A stretch of 64,000 nt of DNA from Ardenticatenaceae bacterium (GTDB lineage Bacteria > Chloroflexota > Anaerolineae > Promineifilales > Promineifilaceae), in the NCBI GenBank assembly GCA_020634565.1, contig JACKBN010000002.1, positions 744,001 through 808,000 on the forward strand, given 5' to 3'. This document shows, in pieces, positions 23,820 through 32,672 of this stretch. Under the pieces are notes generated by a model, which was not told the origin of the DNA, did not search any database, and saw only the letters and a list, made by a program, of their open reading frames with translations. The stretch's first letter is position 1; every line of letters begins with the position of its first letter. A program made the translations under genes and the position numbers.

Positions 23820-24877
23820 TTTGGTGTACTCAATTCCATTCTGGATGGGAAAATCCAAAAGCGTTGCACAATAAAGTTAGTCACAAACAAGAAACAATCG
23901 ACCAAAATCTTGAGCAAAAGAAGGTTGTTATTGAAGATAGGCGCAGTACTCAGCACCTCGGTTAACAATCCACTAAAAATCATTTGCATAGTGAACAAGG
24001 TCAGGTATTTCAAAGATTCATTTCGGGTGTTATGCGAATCTTTCATGTCGAACACCCAAATTTTATTGAGTGAAAAATTGAAGATGCCCGACAGCGCCCT
24101 GGCGAACACCGTGGCTAAAAATATGCCGCTGCCTATCTGAACCCACAGCATAAAAGCGGTAATATCCACGATGGCTGAGAGCAATGACGAAGCAATGTTC
24201 TTGATAAATGGCTTATAAATTACGTAGGAATCGTTGACAGCACGAAAATGCGTCACGCGATCCTCGCCATAGATTGTTTCGATATCCACGGTGCGATACT
24301 CAATGTTTTTTTCGTTCATCTGCTCTAAAAAGCGCATCTCGTAATCATACCGATCGCCCATCACGTCCAAGGCAAAATCAAAATGTTGTCGGGGGATTCC
24401 TCGCAGACCAGTTTGGGTATCTTTTAACAAGCGACCCGTCTTAAATTTGAAATAAATGGTGGAAAACAGGTTGCCCAGCTTACTGGTTAATGGCACATCG
24501 GGGCGCGAGAGATCTCGCGTGCCCAACACAATCGAATCACCAGCGGCCAATGCTTTGGCAACTTTCAAAATGTCTTTGGCTGCGTGTTGCCCGTCTGCAT
24601 CTGCGGTAACTATGCCTATGGTGCGCGGCTGATGTTCCTTTATCAGCTCAATGCCTGTCTTCAAAGCCGCTCCCTTGCCTCGGTTCTGCTCGTGACGATA
24701 AACGGTAGCTCGATACATCTCCACCTCATCAAAAACTGACTGTGCTGAATTTTCAGAACCATCATCTATTACAATGACATTCACAAGACCCAGCCGGTTT
24801 AGCTCTTTAACCAGGTCCACCAGTTTGTTATTGGGATTAAGTGCCGGAATCAAGACTGCAATATTTTCCAAAATCAT
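23816..24877 (-). CDS. Bifunctional GT2 glycosyltransferase / GtrA-like membrane protein
   Basis: 353 residues. The N-terminal 215 form a GT2 (GT-A) domain similar to dolichyl/polyprenyl-phosphate sugar synthases: VLIPALNPNNKL, VIVIDDGS, RNRGKGAALKTGI, VTADADGQH and LGTRDLSRPDVP. The C-terminal 130 hold four membrane segments of GtrA type (LWVQIGSGIFLATVFARALSG, FSLNKIWVFD). Together these load a sugar on a polyprenyl phosphate and help flip it. First gene of a three-gene operon in which both junctions are ATGA overlaps. Composition is more AT-rich than the surroundings and ACGGCCGT is absent from this gene, hinting at acquisition. Confidence 0.9.
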   Translation of the reverse strand: MILENIAVLIPALNPNNKLVDLVKELNRLGLVNVIVIDDGSENSAQSVFDEVEMYRATVYRHEQNRGKGAALKTGIELIKEHQPRTIGIVTADADGQHAAKDILKVAKALAAGDSIVLGTRDLSRPDVPLTSKLGNLFSTIYFKFKTGRLLKDTQTGLRGIPRQHFDFALDVMGDRYDYEMRFLEQMNEKNIEYRTVDIETIYGEDRVTHFRAVNDSYVIYKPFIKNIASSLLSAIVDITAFMLWVQIGSGIFLATVFARALSGIFNFSLNKIWVFDMKDSHNTRNESLKYLTLFTMQMIFSGLLTEVLSTAPIFNNNLLLLKILVDCFLFVTNFIVQRFWIFPSRMELSTPK

Positions 24878-25063
24878 CTCGATACTCCTCTGTATTCGTA
24901 CAATTTCTATTAAGAGTGTCAGCGTACGATATGAGTTTGAAGGAAAGGCTAAGAAGTTATTTGGAAAATGTTGAGTTACTATGAGGGCGCGTTAAATGAA
25001 CGGTGGGGAAACGGCCGTTTCCCACCAATACCGCTTCATCCCGGTAAGCAAACAACCAGCCGC

Positions 25064-25140
25064 AGGTCAAGTTTTGTTTGAGGTTGCGACTAATATTTGT
25101 ATACTGTTCTTGCGCGTTTTTATTCAGCCTCGCAGGTAAC
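25064..25140 (+). repeat. Promoter-bearing repeat module, copy D
   Basis: The most diverged copy: GCAGGTCAAGTTTTGTTTGAGG, TTGCGAC, TATACTG, TTGCGCGTTTTTATTCAG, CGCAGGT. TTGAGG (25078-25083) and TATACT (25100-25105) are again 16 bp apart. It stands upstream of an alpha/beta hydrolase gene 5 kb away from copies A-C. The remaining gap from 24878 shows only an ACGGCCGT at 25010. Confidence 0.7.
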
Positions 25141-25194
25141 CAAATGAACGGGTTCCCAGTAATGAGGCTAGAATTGACAAAAAAGGCGGCATTT

Positions 25195-26148
25195 ATGGCA
25201 AAGGCAAACGGCAAATCCGGGTTACGCTTACTGTCCACTCTGCTTGTTGGCGCAGGTGCCCTCTACATACATCGCATCTTCCGTACAGAAAAACACCAGA
25301 GGCTGGCCTGGCTTCGCAGCAAAAGTCAGGTTATCACCACGAAGCACGGAACGGTCGAATACAGTGTAATCGGGCAGGGTCAGCCCTTGCTCTACTTTCA
25401 TGGTGGTATGGGGGGATATGAGCAAGGGCTTGCGTTGGCCGAAATGCTTCCCCTCGATGATTTTCAGCTCATCACATTTTCGCGACCAGGTTATCGTCGC
25501 ACAGATATTGCAAATGGGGGAACGCTTCCTGAACAGGCAGATGTCGCGTGTGAACTACTCGATCATTTAGGTATCAGGACGGCAACAATTTTAGGGCTTT
25601 CTGCAGGCGGCATGTCCGCCTTGCAATTTGCCCAGAACCACCCTAAACGTTGTGAACAGCTGATTTTATTGATGGCTCAAGGGCCAGAATTAGCAAAATC
25701 ACAACCTTCGCCATTCTGGTTATGGCTGATGGATTTGATGATGGCCTCTGATTTTTTTGTCTGGCTATTGATGGAAGGTAGTTTGAACGTCTTAACGCGC
25801 TTGCTGCGCGTTCAAGGATCGGGCAATACGATGCGCAACGTGAAGGAGTTTTTTGCTGGCGTATTTCCGGCAAGTGATTGGCGTCTTGGCACGGCAAATG
25901 ATGTCGAACAACTTCTCAACCAGCGCACAATCAATCTGACAACCATTGCGGCACCAACGCTTGTTCTGCATGGAACACAAGATGTCATTGTGCCGCCTAT
26001 TGTCGCCAAAGATAATGCGGCGAAGATAAGCAATTCGCAGCTCATAATGGTTGATGGTGGGTCGCATATGATGATAGCAACCCATGCGGACACCATCAGG
26101 CAATTAATTCGCCAATTTGTTATGCCCCACCAAGTAAATAACCGTTGA
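25195..26148 (+). CDS. Alpha/beta hydrolase
   Basis: About 317 residues from the ATG at 25195 (AAGGCGG upstream); ATG 25144 or 25162 are possible, while anything earlier lies in repeat D. A membrane anchor (LRLLSTLLVGAGALYIHR) precedes the fold. Visible are the oxyanion turn LYFHGGMGG, the nucleophile elbow GLSAGGMSAL, the acid in VLHGTQDVIVPP and the His in DGGSHMMI, a complete Ser-Asp-His triad. A helical cap (FWLWLMDLMMASDFFVWLLME) lies between. The substrate is unknown. The gene is probably transcribed from the promoter in repeat D and may share ancestry with the accessory genes at 17.6-20.4 kb. Confidence 0.85.
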   Translation: MAKANGKSGLRLLSTLLVGAGALYIHRIFRTEKHQRLAWLRSKSQVITTKHGTVEYSVIGQGQPLLYFHGGMGGYEQGLALAEMLPLDDFQLITFSRPGYRRTDIANGGTLPEQADVACELLDHLGIRTATILGLSAGGMSALQFAQNHPKRCEQLILLMAQGPELAKSQPSPFWLWLMDLMMASDFFVWLLMEGSLNVLTRLLRVQGSGNTMRNVKEFFAGVFPASDWRLGTANDVEQLLNQRTINLTTIAAPTLVLHGTQDVIVPPIVAKDNAAKISNSQLIMVDGGSHMMIATHADTIRQLIRQFVMPHQVNNR

Positions 26149-26205
26149 TTGGGGTGGCTTCGCGCTACCATTTACAAAATCCCTACCCTGTGTTAAACCT
26201 GCGGC

Positions 26206-27003
26206 ATGACAGAAGCTTGGCAAACTATCCTCACGATGATTGAACGCACCGCCACCACCAAAGGGCGGGCGGCGTCTGGCTGCTTCTCCATTGAGGGCAC
26301 GCGGCTGCACGAGCGGGCACTGCGGGCAGGCGTCTGTCCCGAAGTAGTACTGGTGGCAGAAACTGTGTGGCAAGCTCCAGGGGAACGCGAAACGGCCGTT
26401 CTCCACCACCTATCCCAGCAAAATATACCCGTCCATCCTATCCCCGACGCCGAAATGGAACGCCTGACGCAAGGCCGCAGGCTAGGTGGACTGCTAGGGC
26501 TGGTGCCGCTGCCACCGCCGCTCAATCTGGCCGATTGGCTGGCCAACCACCCCGTCCCCACGCTGCTGGTCGCGGTAAACGTGGTAGACCCCGGTAACAT
26601 CGGCGGCATGATTCGCTCGGCGCACGCACTGGGCGCGGATCTGTTTGTGGCCGTGGACAGCAGCGACCCGTACCATCCCCGCGCCGTGCGCACCTCGATG
26701 GGCAGCATCTTCAAGCTGCCACAGGTAACCAGCACCCTGCCCGACCTGTTTGCGGCATTGCGAGAAACGGCCGTACAAACCATCGGCACCGTGTCTGAGG
26801 GAGGGATTGCTTTGCCAGATTTTGTAGCCAGCGAGAGGGGAACGGCCGTTTTCATGGGCAGCGAATATTTTGGCCTGCCCGATGAGATGCTGGCCCAACT
26901 GGACCAGCAGGTCACCATTCCCATGACGGCCGGCATCGACTCGTTTTCCGTCAATGCCGCCGCCGCCATTGTGCTATACGAAGTCAAACGGCAGCGTGCT
27001 TAA
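26206..27003 (+). CDS. TrmH/SpoU-family RNA 2'-O-methyltransferase
   Basis: 265 residues. An N-terminal RNA-binding (L30e-like) part of about 100 residues (GRAASGCFSIEGTRLHERAL) is followed by the SPOUT domain: motif 1 VDPGNIGGMIRSAHALGADL, motif 2 FMGSEYFGLPDEM and motif 3 IPMTAGIDSFSVNAAAAIVLYE, which form the trefoil knot binding S-adenosylmethionine. It methylates a ribose in rRNA or tRNA; the target position cannot be assigned, though the layout matches 23S rRNA methyltransferases of the RlmB/TsnR group. Monocistronic, with a terminator right after. Confidence 0.92.
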   Translation: MTEAWQTILTMIERTATTKGRAASGCFSIEGTRLHERALRAGVCPEVVLVAETVWQAPGERETAVLHHLSQQNIPVHPIPDAEMERLTQGRRLGGLLGLVPLPPPLNLADWLANHPVPTLLVAVNVVDPGNIGGMIRSAHALGADLFVAVDSSDPYHPRAVRTSMGSIFKLPQVTSTLPDLFAALRETAVQTIGTVSEGGIALPDFVASERGTAVFMGSEYFGLPDEMLAQLDQQVTIPMTAGIDSFSVNAAAAIVLYEVKRQRA

Positions 27004-27009
27004 ACAAAA

Positions 27010-27038
27010 ATACCGCCCTCAAAATGAAGGCGGCATTT
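27010..27038 (+). terminator. Rho-independent terminator of the RNA methyltransferase gene
   Basis: ACCGCCCTC (27012-27020) pairs with GAAGGCGGC (27026-27034) except for small mismatches, and ATTTTC follows. It is 6 bp past the stop codon. Confidence 0.75.
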
Positions 27039-27117
27039 TCTCAAGAAGGAGGAGGAAAAAGCGATCTTGTGACTCGCTTGCTGTTTAGACGGGTCTGGAC
27101 GGCCGTTTCTTACCTCC

Positions 27118-27190
27118 GAATAGGACGCGGATAGACGCGGATTAACGCAGATAAAAATCAGCGTCATCAGCGTTCATCAGCGTCCCATTT
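27118..27190. repeat. Empty inverted-repeat element, GGACGCGGAT type
   Basis: AATAGGACGCGGATAGACG... is answered by ...CATCAGCGTTCATCAGCGTCCC with only a few bases between the arms. The arms are made of near-tandem words (ACGCGGAT, ACGCAGAT / ATCAGCGT). Same architecture as the element carrying the GxxExxY gene, without cargo. Confidence 0.7.
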
Positions 27191-27208
27191 ATTTTGTGAT
27201 GAAGGCAT

Positions 27209-28672
27209 TCACGCATCAAGTAACTTACCCACCACTCCGCCCAACTGAGCCACACCTTGCTCAATATCTGGTTCACTTAAACCGCTAAAGCCCAACAAAA
27301 TGGCAGGCGGCGACGGCTGCCTCATGAAGTAAGGGGCCGCCGGATACACCCCCACACCGGCTTCAGCGGCAGCCGTAATAACGGCCGTTTCCGCCAACGC
27401 TTCCGGCAAATAAAGCATCACGTGCAGTCCAGCAGGTTCGTCGGCGTAACGCACCAGATTAGGCAAATGCGTTTGCAGCGCCGCCACCAACGTTTCCCGC
27501 CGCTCACCATACGCCTGCCGCAAATGGCGCAAATGCCGCTCAAAATGTCCCTCCAACATAAAATCGGCCACCGCTGCCTGGGTTAAGGTCGGCGCCCCCC
27601 GGTCGATGAGCTGTTTGGCCTGCACAAACGGCAGTACCAACGCCGTCGGCAGCACCACATAAGACAATCTCAGCGCAGGAAACAGCACCTTGGAAAACGT
27701 GCCCAGGTAAATCACCCGCTCGTCAGCCGACAATCCTTGCAGCGCCGCCAATGGTCGCCCGTCGTAGCGCAGTTCGCCATCGTAATCATCCTCGATGATG
27801 AGGGCATCATGCTGCTGTGCCCACTGCAACAGGGCCAGGCGGCGTGCCAACGGCAGCGTGCCCCCATGCGGAAACTGGTTCGACGGTGTGACAAAGGCCA
27901 ATCGCGCCTGACTATGGGCTGGAATCCGATCCACGCAAAAACCGGCATCATCGACGGGAACGGCCGTTAACCGGGCACCGTTCAGGGCAAAAAGCGCGGC
28001 GGCATCTGCATAACCGGGCGTTTCCACCAGCACCTCATCGCCTGGCTCCAGCAGCAGCCGGGCCAAAATATCCAGCGCCTGCTGCGCCCCATTGACAATG
28101 ACCACCTGCTCCGCCTGGCAAACCACCCCACGCCAGCGCGTCAGGTAATCGGCCAGTGCTTCGCGCAGCGGATGAAAGCCCGCCACCGAACCGTAGCGGG
28201 AGAGCATGACGTCATCGGTACTCAGGTAGCGGGCCAGCAGCTTGCGCCAGATGTCGTAGGGGAAAATATGGGGGAAGGAGCGGCCAAAGCCAAAATCAAT
28301 TTCCGGGCGCGGCGTTTTGCTGGCGGTGGCCACGGCCGTTTGCCGTACCCGCTCACCCCAAGAAGAAAAGTTGGGTTGAAACGGCCGTACGTTTGCCTGT
28401 GTCTCCTCTACCAGCGACAGCGGCACCTGAGGCGCAATAAAGGTGCCCGCCCCGGAACGCTGCACCACAAACCCTTCCGCCGCCAGCTGATCATATGCCT
28501 GAGAAACGGTCACGCGGGCCATGTCCAGCGCATCGGCCAGGGCACGGCTGGGTGGCAGGCGACGCTGCGAGCCAAAGTCGCCCTGCAAAATTGCTTCGCG
28601 TAGCTGCTGATACAATTGCAGGTATAATGGTATCTGGCTCTGCCGATCAAACGTCCAATCGTTAAAATTCAT
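27209..28672 (-). CDS. MocR/PdxR-family transcriptional regulator
   Basis: 487 residues. A GntR-type winged helix (about 12-78: PLYLQLYQQLREAIL, LPPSRALADALDMARVTVSQAYDQL) is fused to a class I aminotransferase-like domain. The PLP-binding Lys is in GTFSKVLFPALRLSY (about 320-334), with IIEDDYDGELRY and SNQFPHGG as in MocR proteins. Such regulators sense PLP or amino-acid-derived ligands and often control a divergent gene. Here the neighbour on the other side is a TetR gene, 123 bp away, rather than pdxST or an amine pathway, so the target is unclear. Confidence 0.92.
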   Translation of the reverse strand: MNFNDWTFDRQSQIPLYLQLYQQLREAILQGDFGSQRRLPPSRALADALDMARVTVSQAYDQLAAEGFVVQRSGAGTFIAPQVPLSLVEETQANVRPFQPNFSSWGERVRQTAVATASKTPRPEIDFGFGRSFPHIFPYDIWRKLLARYLSTDDVMLSRYGSVAGFHPLREALADYLTRWRGVVCQAEQVVIVNGAQQALDILARLLLEPGDEVLVETPGYADAAALFALNGARLTAVPVDDAGFCVDRIPAHSQARLAFVTPSNQFPHGGTLPLARRLALLQWAQQHDALIIEDDYDGELRYDGRPLAALQGLSADERVIYLGTFSKVLFPALRLSYVVLPTALVLPFVQAKQLIDRGAPTLTQAAVADFMLEGHFERHLRHLRQAYGERRETLVAALQTHLPNLVRYADEPAGLHVMLYLPEALAETAVITAAAEAGVGVYPAAPYFMRQPSPPAILLGFSGLSEPDIEQGVAQLGGVVGKLLDA

Positions 28673-28795
28673 AGGCCACTTTCCTGCGCGCTATCCACCA
28701 AATGGTCTAATATTCATTCTTGACTCAAGCAGATAAAGCACACTATCTTTTGTGTAAAAGCGGACACGTTTTCCGCAAGGATTTGTAAAATCGTA

Positions 28796-29419
28796 ATGGC
28801 TTACCGAAGCAGTGACAAGACCCGTCAGAAGAAAGATGCCAAACGCACAGCGATGATGCAAGCGGCCGTTCAGGTGTTTGCCGAAAAAGGGTATTACGCC
28901 GCTACGGTCCGTGACATCGTACAAGCTGCGGAAGTAGCCATTGGCACATTTTACTTTTATTTCCCCGATAAAGAGACTTTATTTGTTCATCTTTATGAAG
29001 AAACGGCCGATTTTTTGCTGCAAACGATTGATCAGGCCGTGCGCAGCCGCACTGAAGTAGCCCAGCAAATCTCGCGCGGCATCCAGGCGTATGTGAACAT
29101 TGCCATCTATGAACCGGCTGTCGTGCAGCTGCTGCTGGTGGGCGGCGTGGGCGCGGTGCCTTCGCTGGAGGCCAAACGCAGCACGTTTCGTGAGCGGCTG
29201 GTGCGTTTGTGGCAACGGCCGTTAGACCAGGCCATTGACCAGGGCACCATCCCCGACCAAAACAGCCGCCGCGTGGCCGAAGCGTTTGCCGGGGCCTTTG
29301 ATGAAGTCGTCTTGCAGCTTCTGGCATTGCCAGAACCAGAACAGGCAGCCGTTTCGGCCGTGCAGGAGCTAACTCTGTTTAGCCTGCGAGCCATCGCCTT
29401 TCGGGGAAACCCGCCATAA
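28796..29419 (+). CDS. TetR/AcrR family transcriptional regulator
   Basis: 207 residues. The N-terminal HTH (MMQAAVQVFAEKGYYAATVRDIVQAAEVAIGTFYFYFPDK, residues 20-59) is a textbook TetR DNA-binding domain; the C-terminal helical part binds an unknown ligand. It is divergent from the MocR-type gene. No transporter or enzyme follows directly: the next gene downstream is a GAF histidine kinase 39 bp away, which might be co-transcribed. The fatty-acid-type neighbours elsewhere in the window make an acyl-CoA ligand conceivable, but that is conjecture. Confidence 0.9.
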   Translation: MAYRSSDKTRQKKDAKRTAMMQAAVQVFAEKGYYAATVRDIVQAAEVAIGTFYFYFPDKETLFVHLYEETADFLLQTIDQAVRSRTEVAQQISRGIQAYVNIAIYEPAVVQLLLVGGVGAVPSLEAKRSTFRERLVRLWQRPLDQAIDQGTIPDQNSRRVAEAFAGAFDEVVLQLLALPEPEQAAVSAVQELTLFSLRAIAFRGNPP

Positions 29420-29458
29420 GTTCAAAACATCTATAGCAACAAAGTGCATTATCAGTAA

Positions 29459-31300
29459 ATGGAAGACCACAATAAAACCAGAGATGAGCTGATCCGCGAG
29501 TTAAAGCAATTAAGGTCTCAGTTAGATGAGAAAGACCAATCCTCACACGCCGCTTCCGCAAACCTAGAACAGCTAAATACACTCACCAAAGTCGCCGAGA
29601 CGTTGATCAACGTGCATGATTTTGCCACGCTTTGGCCCCGGGTAAAAACGGCCGTACAACAAACCCTCCAGCCAGACCGCATGGCCGTTTACCTGTATGA
29701 TAACGAAACCCATACGCTCAATTGCCCCTTCTCCTATGGCTTATCAAAATCCTTTACGGACCAGGCGAATGAAATGATCAGCAAAGCGCCGGGCAACACG
29801 CAGTTTTACCGGCTGACGCCTCTTTGGACAGAGGATGCGCAAACAGACCCAAACTTCGCCAAAGCCCACCAACGCCTGCGCAATGAAGGCATCCACACGC
29901 TGGCCGTTTTCCCTCTCATCCACAGTAAAGGTCGTGCGGGGGGGGCAATGGCTTTGTACTGGAATGAAAAACGGCCGTTATCCGCCGAAAACATTAGCAC
30001 CGGATTCACACTGGCCCACATGATCGCCCTGGCACTAAGCACCATCACCCTGTTTGACCAAACCAACCAAAGCCTCCTGCGTGAAAAACAGCTCAATGAA
30101 ATTAGCCGGATGCTCAGTACCACACTCGATTTGCCAAACTTATTGAGCAATATTGTCAAATTGGTGGCAGATTTGGTCCGGGCCGATGGCGGCCTGCTGG
30201 GCTTGGTCATCGACAGGGATATCATGACCTTCTATCCCTACAACGTACCCAACTGGATGAATTTGCGCCCGGCCCCACGCCCTCGCGGCCTGGCCTGGCA
30301 AATTGTTGATACCTGCGAACCCGTCCTGCTAACCGACTATCCCAGCCACCCTGAAGCCATGCAAAAATGGGTCGAAGCAGGCGTGCTCACCTTTTTGGGT
30401 GTGCCACTCCGCGCTGGCACCAACTGCCTGGGCATGTTGGCTCTGTTCAATCTCCATAAATCGCCCCGCATCTTTAATGAGCGGGATCTGGACCTGGTGG
30501 AATCCATTGGCCAGCAAGCCGGCATTGCCATCCAAAATTTACGCCTGATCGCCGAAACGCAGCAGCGTGCCGCCGCCTTGGCCGCCACGCTCAACCGCCA
30601 GGCTGAGCTGGACTTGATGAAAAACAACTTCACCCAAAGCGTTTCGCATGAACTCCGCTCGCCGCTGGGCATTATTTACGGACACGCTGAGCTGCTCGTT
30701 AGTGAAAGCCTGGGCAGCCTGAATGACGAGCAAAAAGAGTCGGGTGAAATTATCATGCGCCGGGTGTTAATGCTGACCAATCTCGTGGATGATCTCACGG
30801 CATTGCTGGCTGCCGAAACGCAGGAACTGCGCCGCGAAGAAATTGACACCATCATGTTACTCTATTCGCTGCTGGCCGATTACCGCATGCGAGCCGATGA
30901 GCTAAATATCTCGCTGGAAGCCGACATCGAAGAAAAAATACCCTGGATTCTGGGTGACAGCACCCATCTGCGCCGCGTCTTTGATAATTTGGTCTCCAAT
31001 GCGTTTAAATTTACGCCGGCAAACGGCCGTATTATTTTGCGCCTGAAAGCCGTGGGCGAAGATGTAGAAATCGAGGTTGAAGACAGCGGCGAGGGCATTC
31101 CAGAGGATCAGCTAAACCGCATCTTTGAACGTTTTTACCAGGTTGAAGGCGGCTCAAAACGCCGCCACAAAGGTACGGGACTTGGCCTTACCCTGGTCAA
31201 AGAAATTGTAGAAGCGCATCGTGGCACAGTGAGCGTGCGCAGCGAGGTGGGCAAAGGCACCATCTTCACCATTCTCATTCCCGGTTTTTGGCCAGATTGA
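29459..31300 (+). CDS. GAF-domain sensor histidine kinase
   Basis: 613 residues, cytoplasmic, with no membrane helix. A short N-terminal coiled coil (1-45) is followed by two GAF domains (about 48-200 and 213-365), a signalling helix, then HisKA with the phosphoacceptor His in FTQSVSHELRSPLG (about 395) and HATPase with NLVSNAFKFTPANG (N box), DSGEGIP (G1) and GTGLGLTLVK (G2). GAF domains sense small ligands, light or redox state; no chromophore Cys is obvious. There is no adjacent response regulator, so it is an orphan kinase. The gene carries several ACGGCCGT octamers and looks native. Confidence 0.93.
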   Translation: MEDHNKTRDELIRELKQLRSQLDEKDQSSHAASANLEQLNTLTKVAETLINVHDFATLWPRVKTAVQQTLQPDRMAVYLYDNETHTLNCPFSYGLSKSFTDQANEMISKAPGNTQFYRLTPLWTEDAQTDPNFAKAHQRLRNEGIHTLAVFPLIHSKGRAGGAMALYWNEKRPLSAENISTGFTLAHMIALALSTITLFDQTNQSLLREKQLNEISRMLSTTLDLPNLLSNIVKLVADLVRADGGLLGLVIDRDIMTFYPYNVPNWMNLRPAPRPRGLAWQIVDTCEPVLLTDYPSHPEAMQKWVEAGVLTFLGVPLRAGTNCLGMLALFNLHKSPRIFNERDLDLVESIGQQAGIAIQNLRLIAETQQRAAALAATLNRQAELDLMKNNFTQSVSHELRSPLGIIYGHAELLVSESLGSLNDEQKESGEIIMRRVLMLTNLVDDLTALLAAETQELRREEIDTIMLLYSLLADYRMRADELNISLEADIEEKIPWILGDSTHLRRVFDNLVSNAFKFTPANGRIILRLKAVGEDVEIEVEDSGEGIPEDQLNRIFERFYQVEGGSKRRHKGTGLGLTLVKEIVEAHRGTVSVRSEVGKGTIFTILIPGFWPD

Positions 31301-31340
31301 CCAGAATGATCGGATAGCCGTTTGCTGGTAGAATTTGTTC

Positions 31341-32006
31341 ATGGCCAAGACAAAAAAGAAATCATCCACCAAAAATAAACCCTGGCGTAAAACAGTTAAA
31401 AAGGCAATGTTACAGGCCACCGAAGAGGAAGCGAAGCAGCGCTTTGGCACGACGCAACCCCTGTTTAACTATCGCTGGGAGCATGTAACGGCCGTTGTCA
31501 CTCTGGCCCTTAAATTAGCTGAACTCACCGGAGCGGACGCCGAAGTGGTAGAAGCCGCCGCCTGGCTGCACGACATCCGCAAAGAAGCCGGAGCCAAACA
31601 TCCGCAAGAAGGGGCCAAAGTGGCCCATGAAATTTTGCCCACTACAGATTTCCCCCAAGAGAAGATCGGGCATGTGGCCAGAGCGATTCGCTCCCACCAG
31701 GGTTTGTGGCGGCGCAAACCGCTGCAAGATTTGGAGTCGCAGGTGCTGTGGGATGCCGACAAGCTGGCCAAAATTGGCCTGACGTCACTGTTTCATTTTA
31801 TGCCGCTGATGTTGATGAAAGGCAATGCCCGTACCACCGAAGAATTCATTGCCAATGCCCGCAGCAACAACAAGTGGCTGCCTAAAACCGTCGCCAGCAT
31901 GCATACCGCCCCGGCCCAAAAAGCCGCCAAAAAACGGCTCAAACAATTTAACAAGCTGTTGAATCGACTGGAAGCGGAGCTAAACGGCGCTGATTTGTCT
32001 GTGTAG
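31341..32006 (+). CDS. HD-domain metal-dependent phosphohydrolase
   Basis: About 221 residues from the ATG at 31341 (a TTG two codons earlier is unlikely). After a very Lys-rich N-terminus (KTKKKSSTKNKPWRKTVKK) comes an HD domain: YRWEHVTAVV (first His), AAWLHDIRKEA (HD), AIRSHQG (third His) and DADKLAKIG (Asp). This is the layout of YedJ/YqeK-like HD hydrolases that act on nucleotides. The substrate is unknown. The C-terminus is again Lys-rich. It ends 6 bp from the convergent TetR gene with no terminator between. Confidence 0.85.
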   Translation: MAKTKKKSSTKNKPWRKTVKKAMLQATEEEAKQRFGTTQPLFNYRWEHVTAVVTLALKLAELTGADAEVVEAAAWLHDIRKEAGAKHPQEGAKVAHEILPTTDFPQEKIGHVARAIRSHQGLWRRKPLQDLESQVLWDADKLAKIGLTSLFHFMPLMLMKGNARTTEEFIANARSNNKWLPKTVASMHTAPAQKAAKKRLKQFNKLLNRLEAELNGADLSV

Positions 32007-32012
32007 AAAGCC

Positions 32013-32618
32013 TCATCCAGGCAAAGAAATGGCCCGCCAAACGGCCGTTGCAATAATATTTTTCGCCTCGTCCAGAGCCAGTTCTTGCATGCCTCCCAGC
32101 CAGCGGCGGGAAAATTCATGGGCTGGCCCCATGATAATTGCATCGTAAGCCCAGGGCGGCAGCCGCAGCAGTTCCCCACTTTCTACAAAAGGCAGCATCC
32201 AGGCAAAAATATCCGCGTAAAAGGCTCCCTTGAAAGCAACAATCTCTGCCTGGTAGCTGCGCAGCAACGTACCTTGCGAAGCTTCGTAAATAAAAGCAGC
32301 CCGCGCCGGATTGGCAGCCACCCACTCCAGATAGGTATGCACGAGCGCTTCGATACCGACCTGTGCTTCATGGGTTGCCAAAACGGCCGTACGCAATTGC
32401 CCAAAACAATCTGCAAAACAGTCCCGGTACAGCGCGTACAGCACCCCTTCCCGGTCCTTAAAGTGATGATACACGCTGCCCACGCTGGCTCCGGAGCGCG
32501 TGCAGATGTCGTTCATGGTAACGGCCGTTACCCCTTTTTCGCCCACCAATGCTAACGTAGCAGTTAAGATGGCGGCCTGCCGTACGGCCGTTGCGGTTTG
32601 CCTGGTTTGTTCACTCAT
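32013..32618 (-). CDS. TetR family regulator of the adjacent SDR
   Basis: 201 residues. The HTH at about 15-60 (ATLALVGEKGVTAVTMNDICTRSGASVGSVYHHFKDRE) is typical. A C-terminal ligand domain follows (VHTYLEWVAANPARAAFIYEA). It is divergent from an SDR gene with a 116-bp gap holding 13-bp direct repeats of TAGAATATTAYTC, a probable operator for this repressor. TetR-SDR pairs commonly answer to the SDR substrate or a quinone/aldehyde stress signal. Confidence 0.9.
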   Translation of the reverse strand: MSEQTRQTATAVRQAAILTATLALVGEKGVTAVTMNDICTRSGASVGSVYHHFKDREGVLYALYRDCFADCFGQLRTAVLATHEAQVGIEALVHTYLEWVAANPARAAFIYEASQGTLLRSYQAEIVAFKGAFYADIFAWMLPFVESGELLRLPPWAYDAIIMGPAHEFSRRWLGGMQELALDEAKNIIATAVWRAISLPG

Positions 32619-32637
32619 GGTTTCTTCTTGTAAATAT

Positions 32638-32672
32638 TAGAATATTATTCTAGAATATTACTCTAGAATATG
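32638..32672. promoter_or_regulatory. Probable TetR operator, 13-bp direct repeats
   Basis: TAGAATATTATTC (32638-32650), TAGAATATTACTC (32651-32663) and TAGAATATG (32664-32672) stand head to tail. Each unit plus the next TA forms a near palindrome (TAGAAT-ATT-ATTCTA). Lying 20 bp before the TetR start codon and 63 bp before the SDR start, it is well placed to control both. Confidence 0.6.

Noticed and set aside
26193..26987. 264-codon minus-strand frame
   Set aside because: Antisense to the RNA methyltransferase; Ser-rich, no fold.
27118..27190. CRISPR-like or tandem repeat array
   Set aside because: The repeated words are 8-9 bp, form a single inverted pair, and there are no spacers of constant length; no cas genes in the window.
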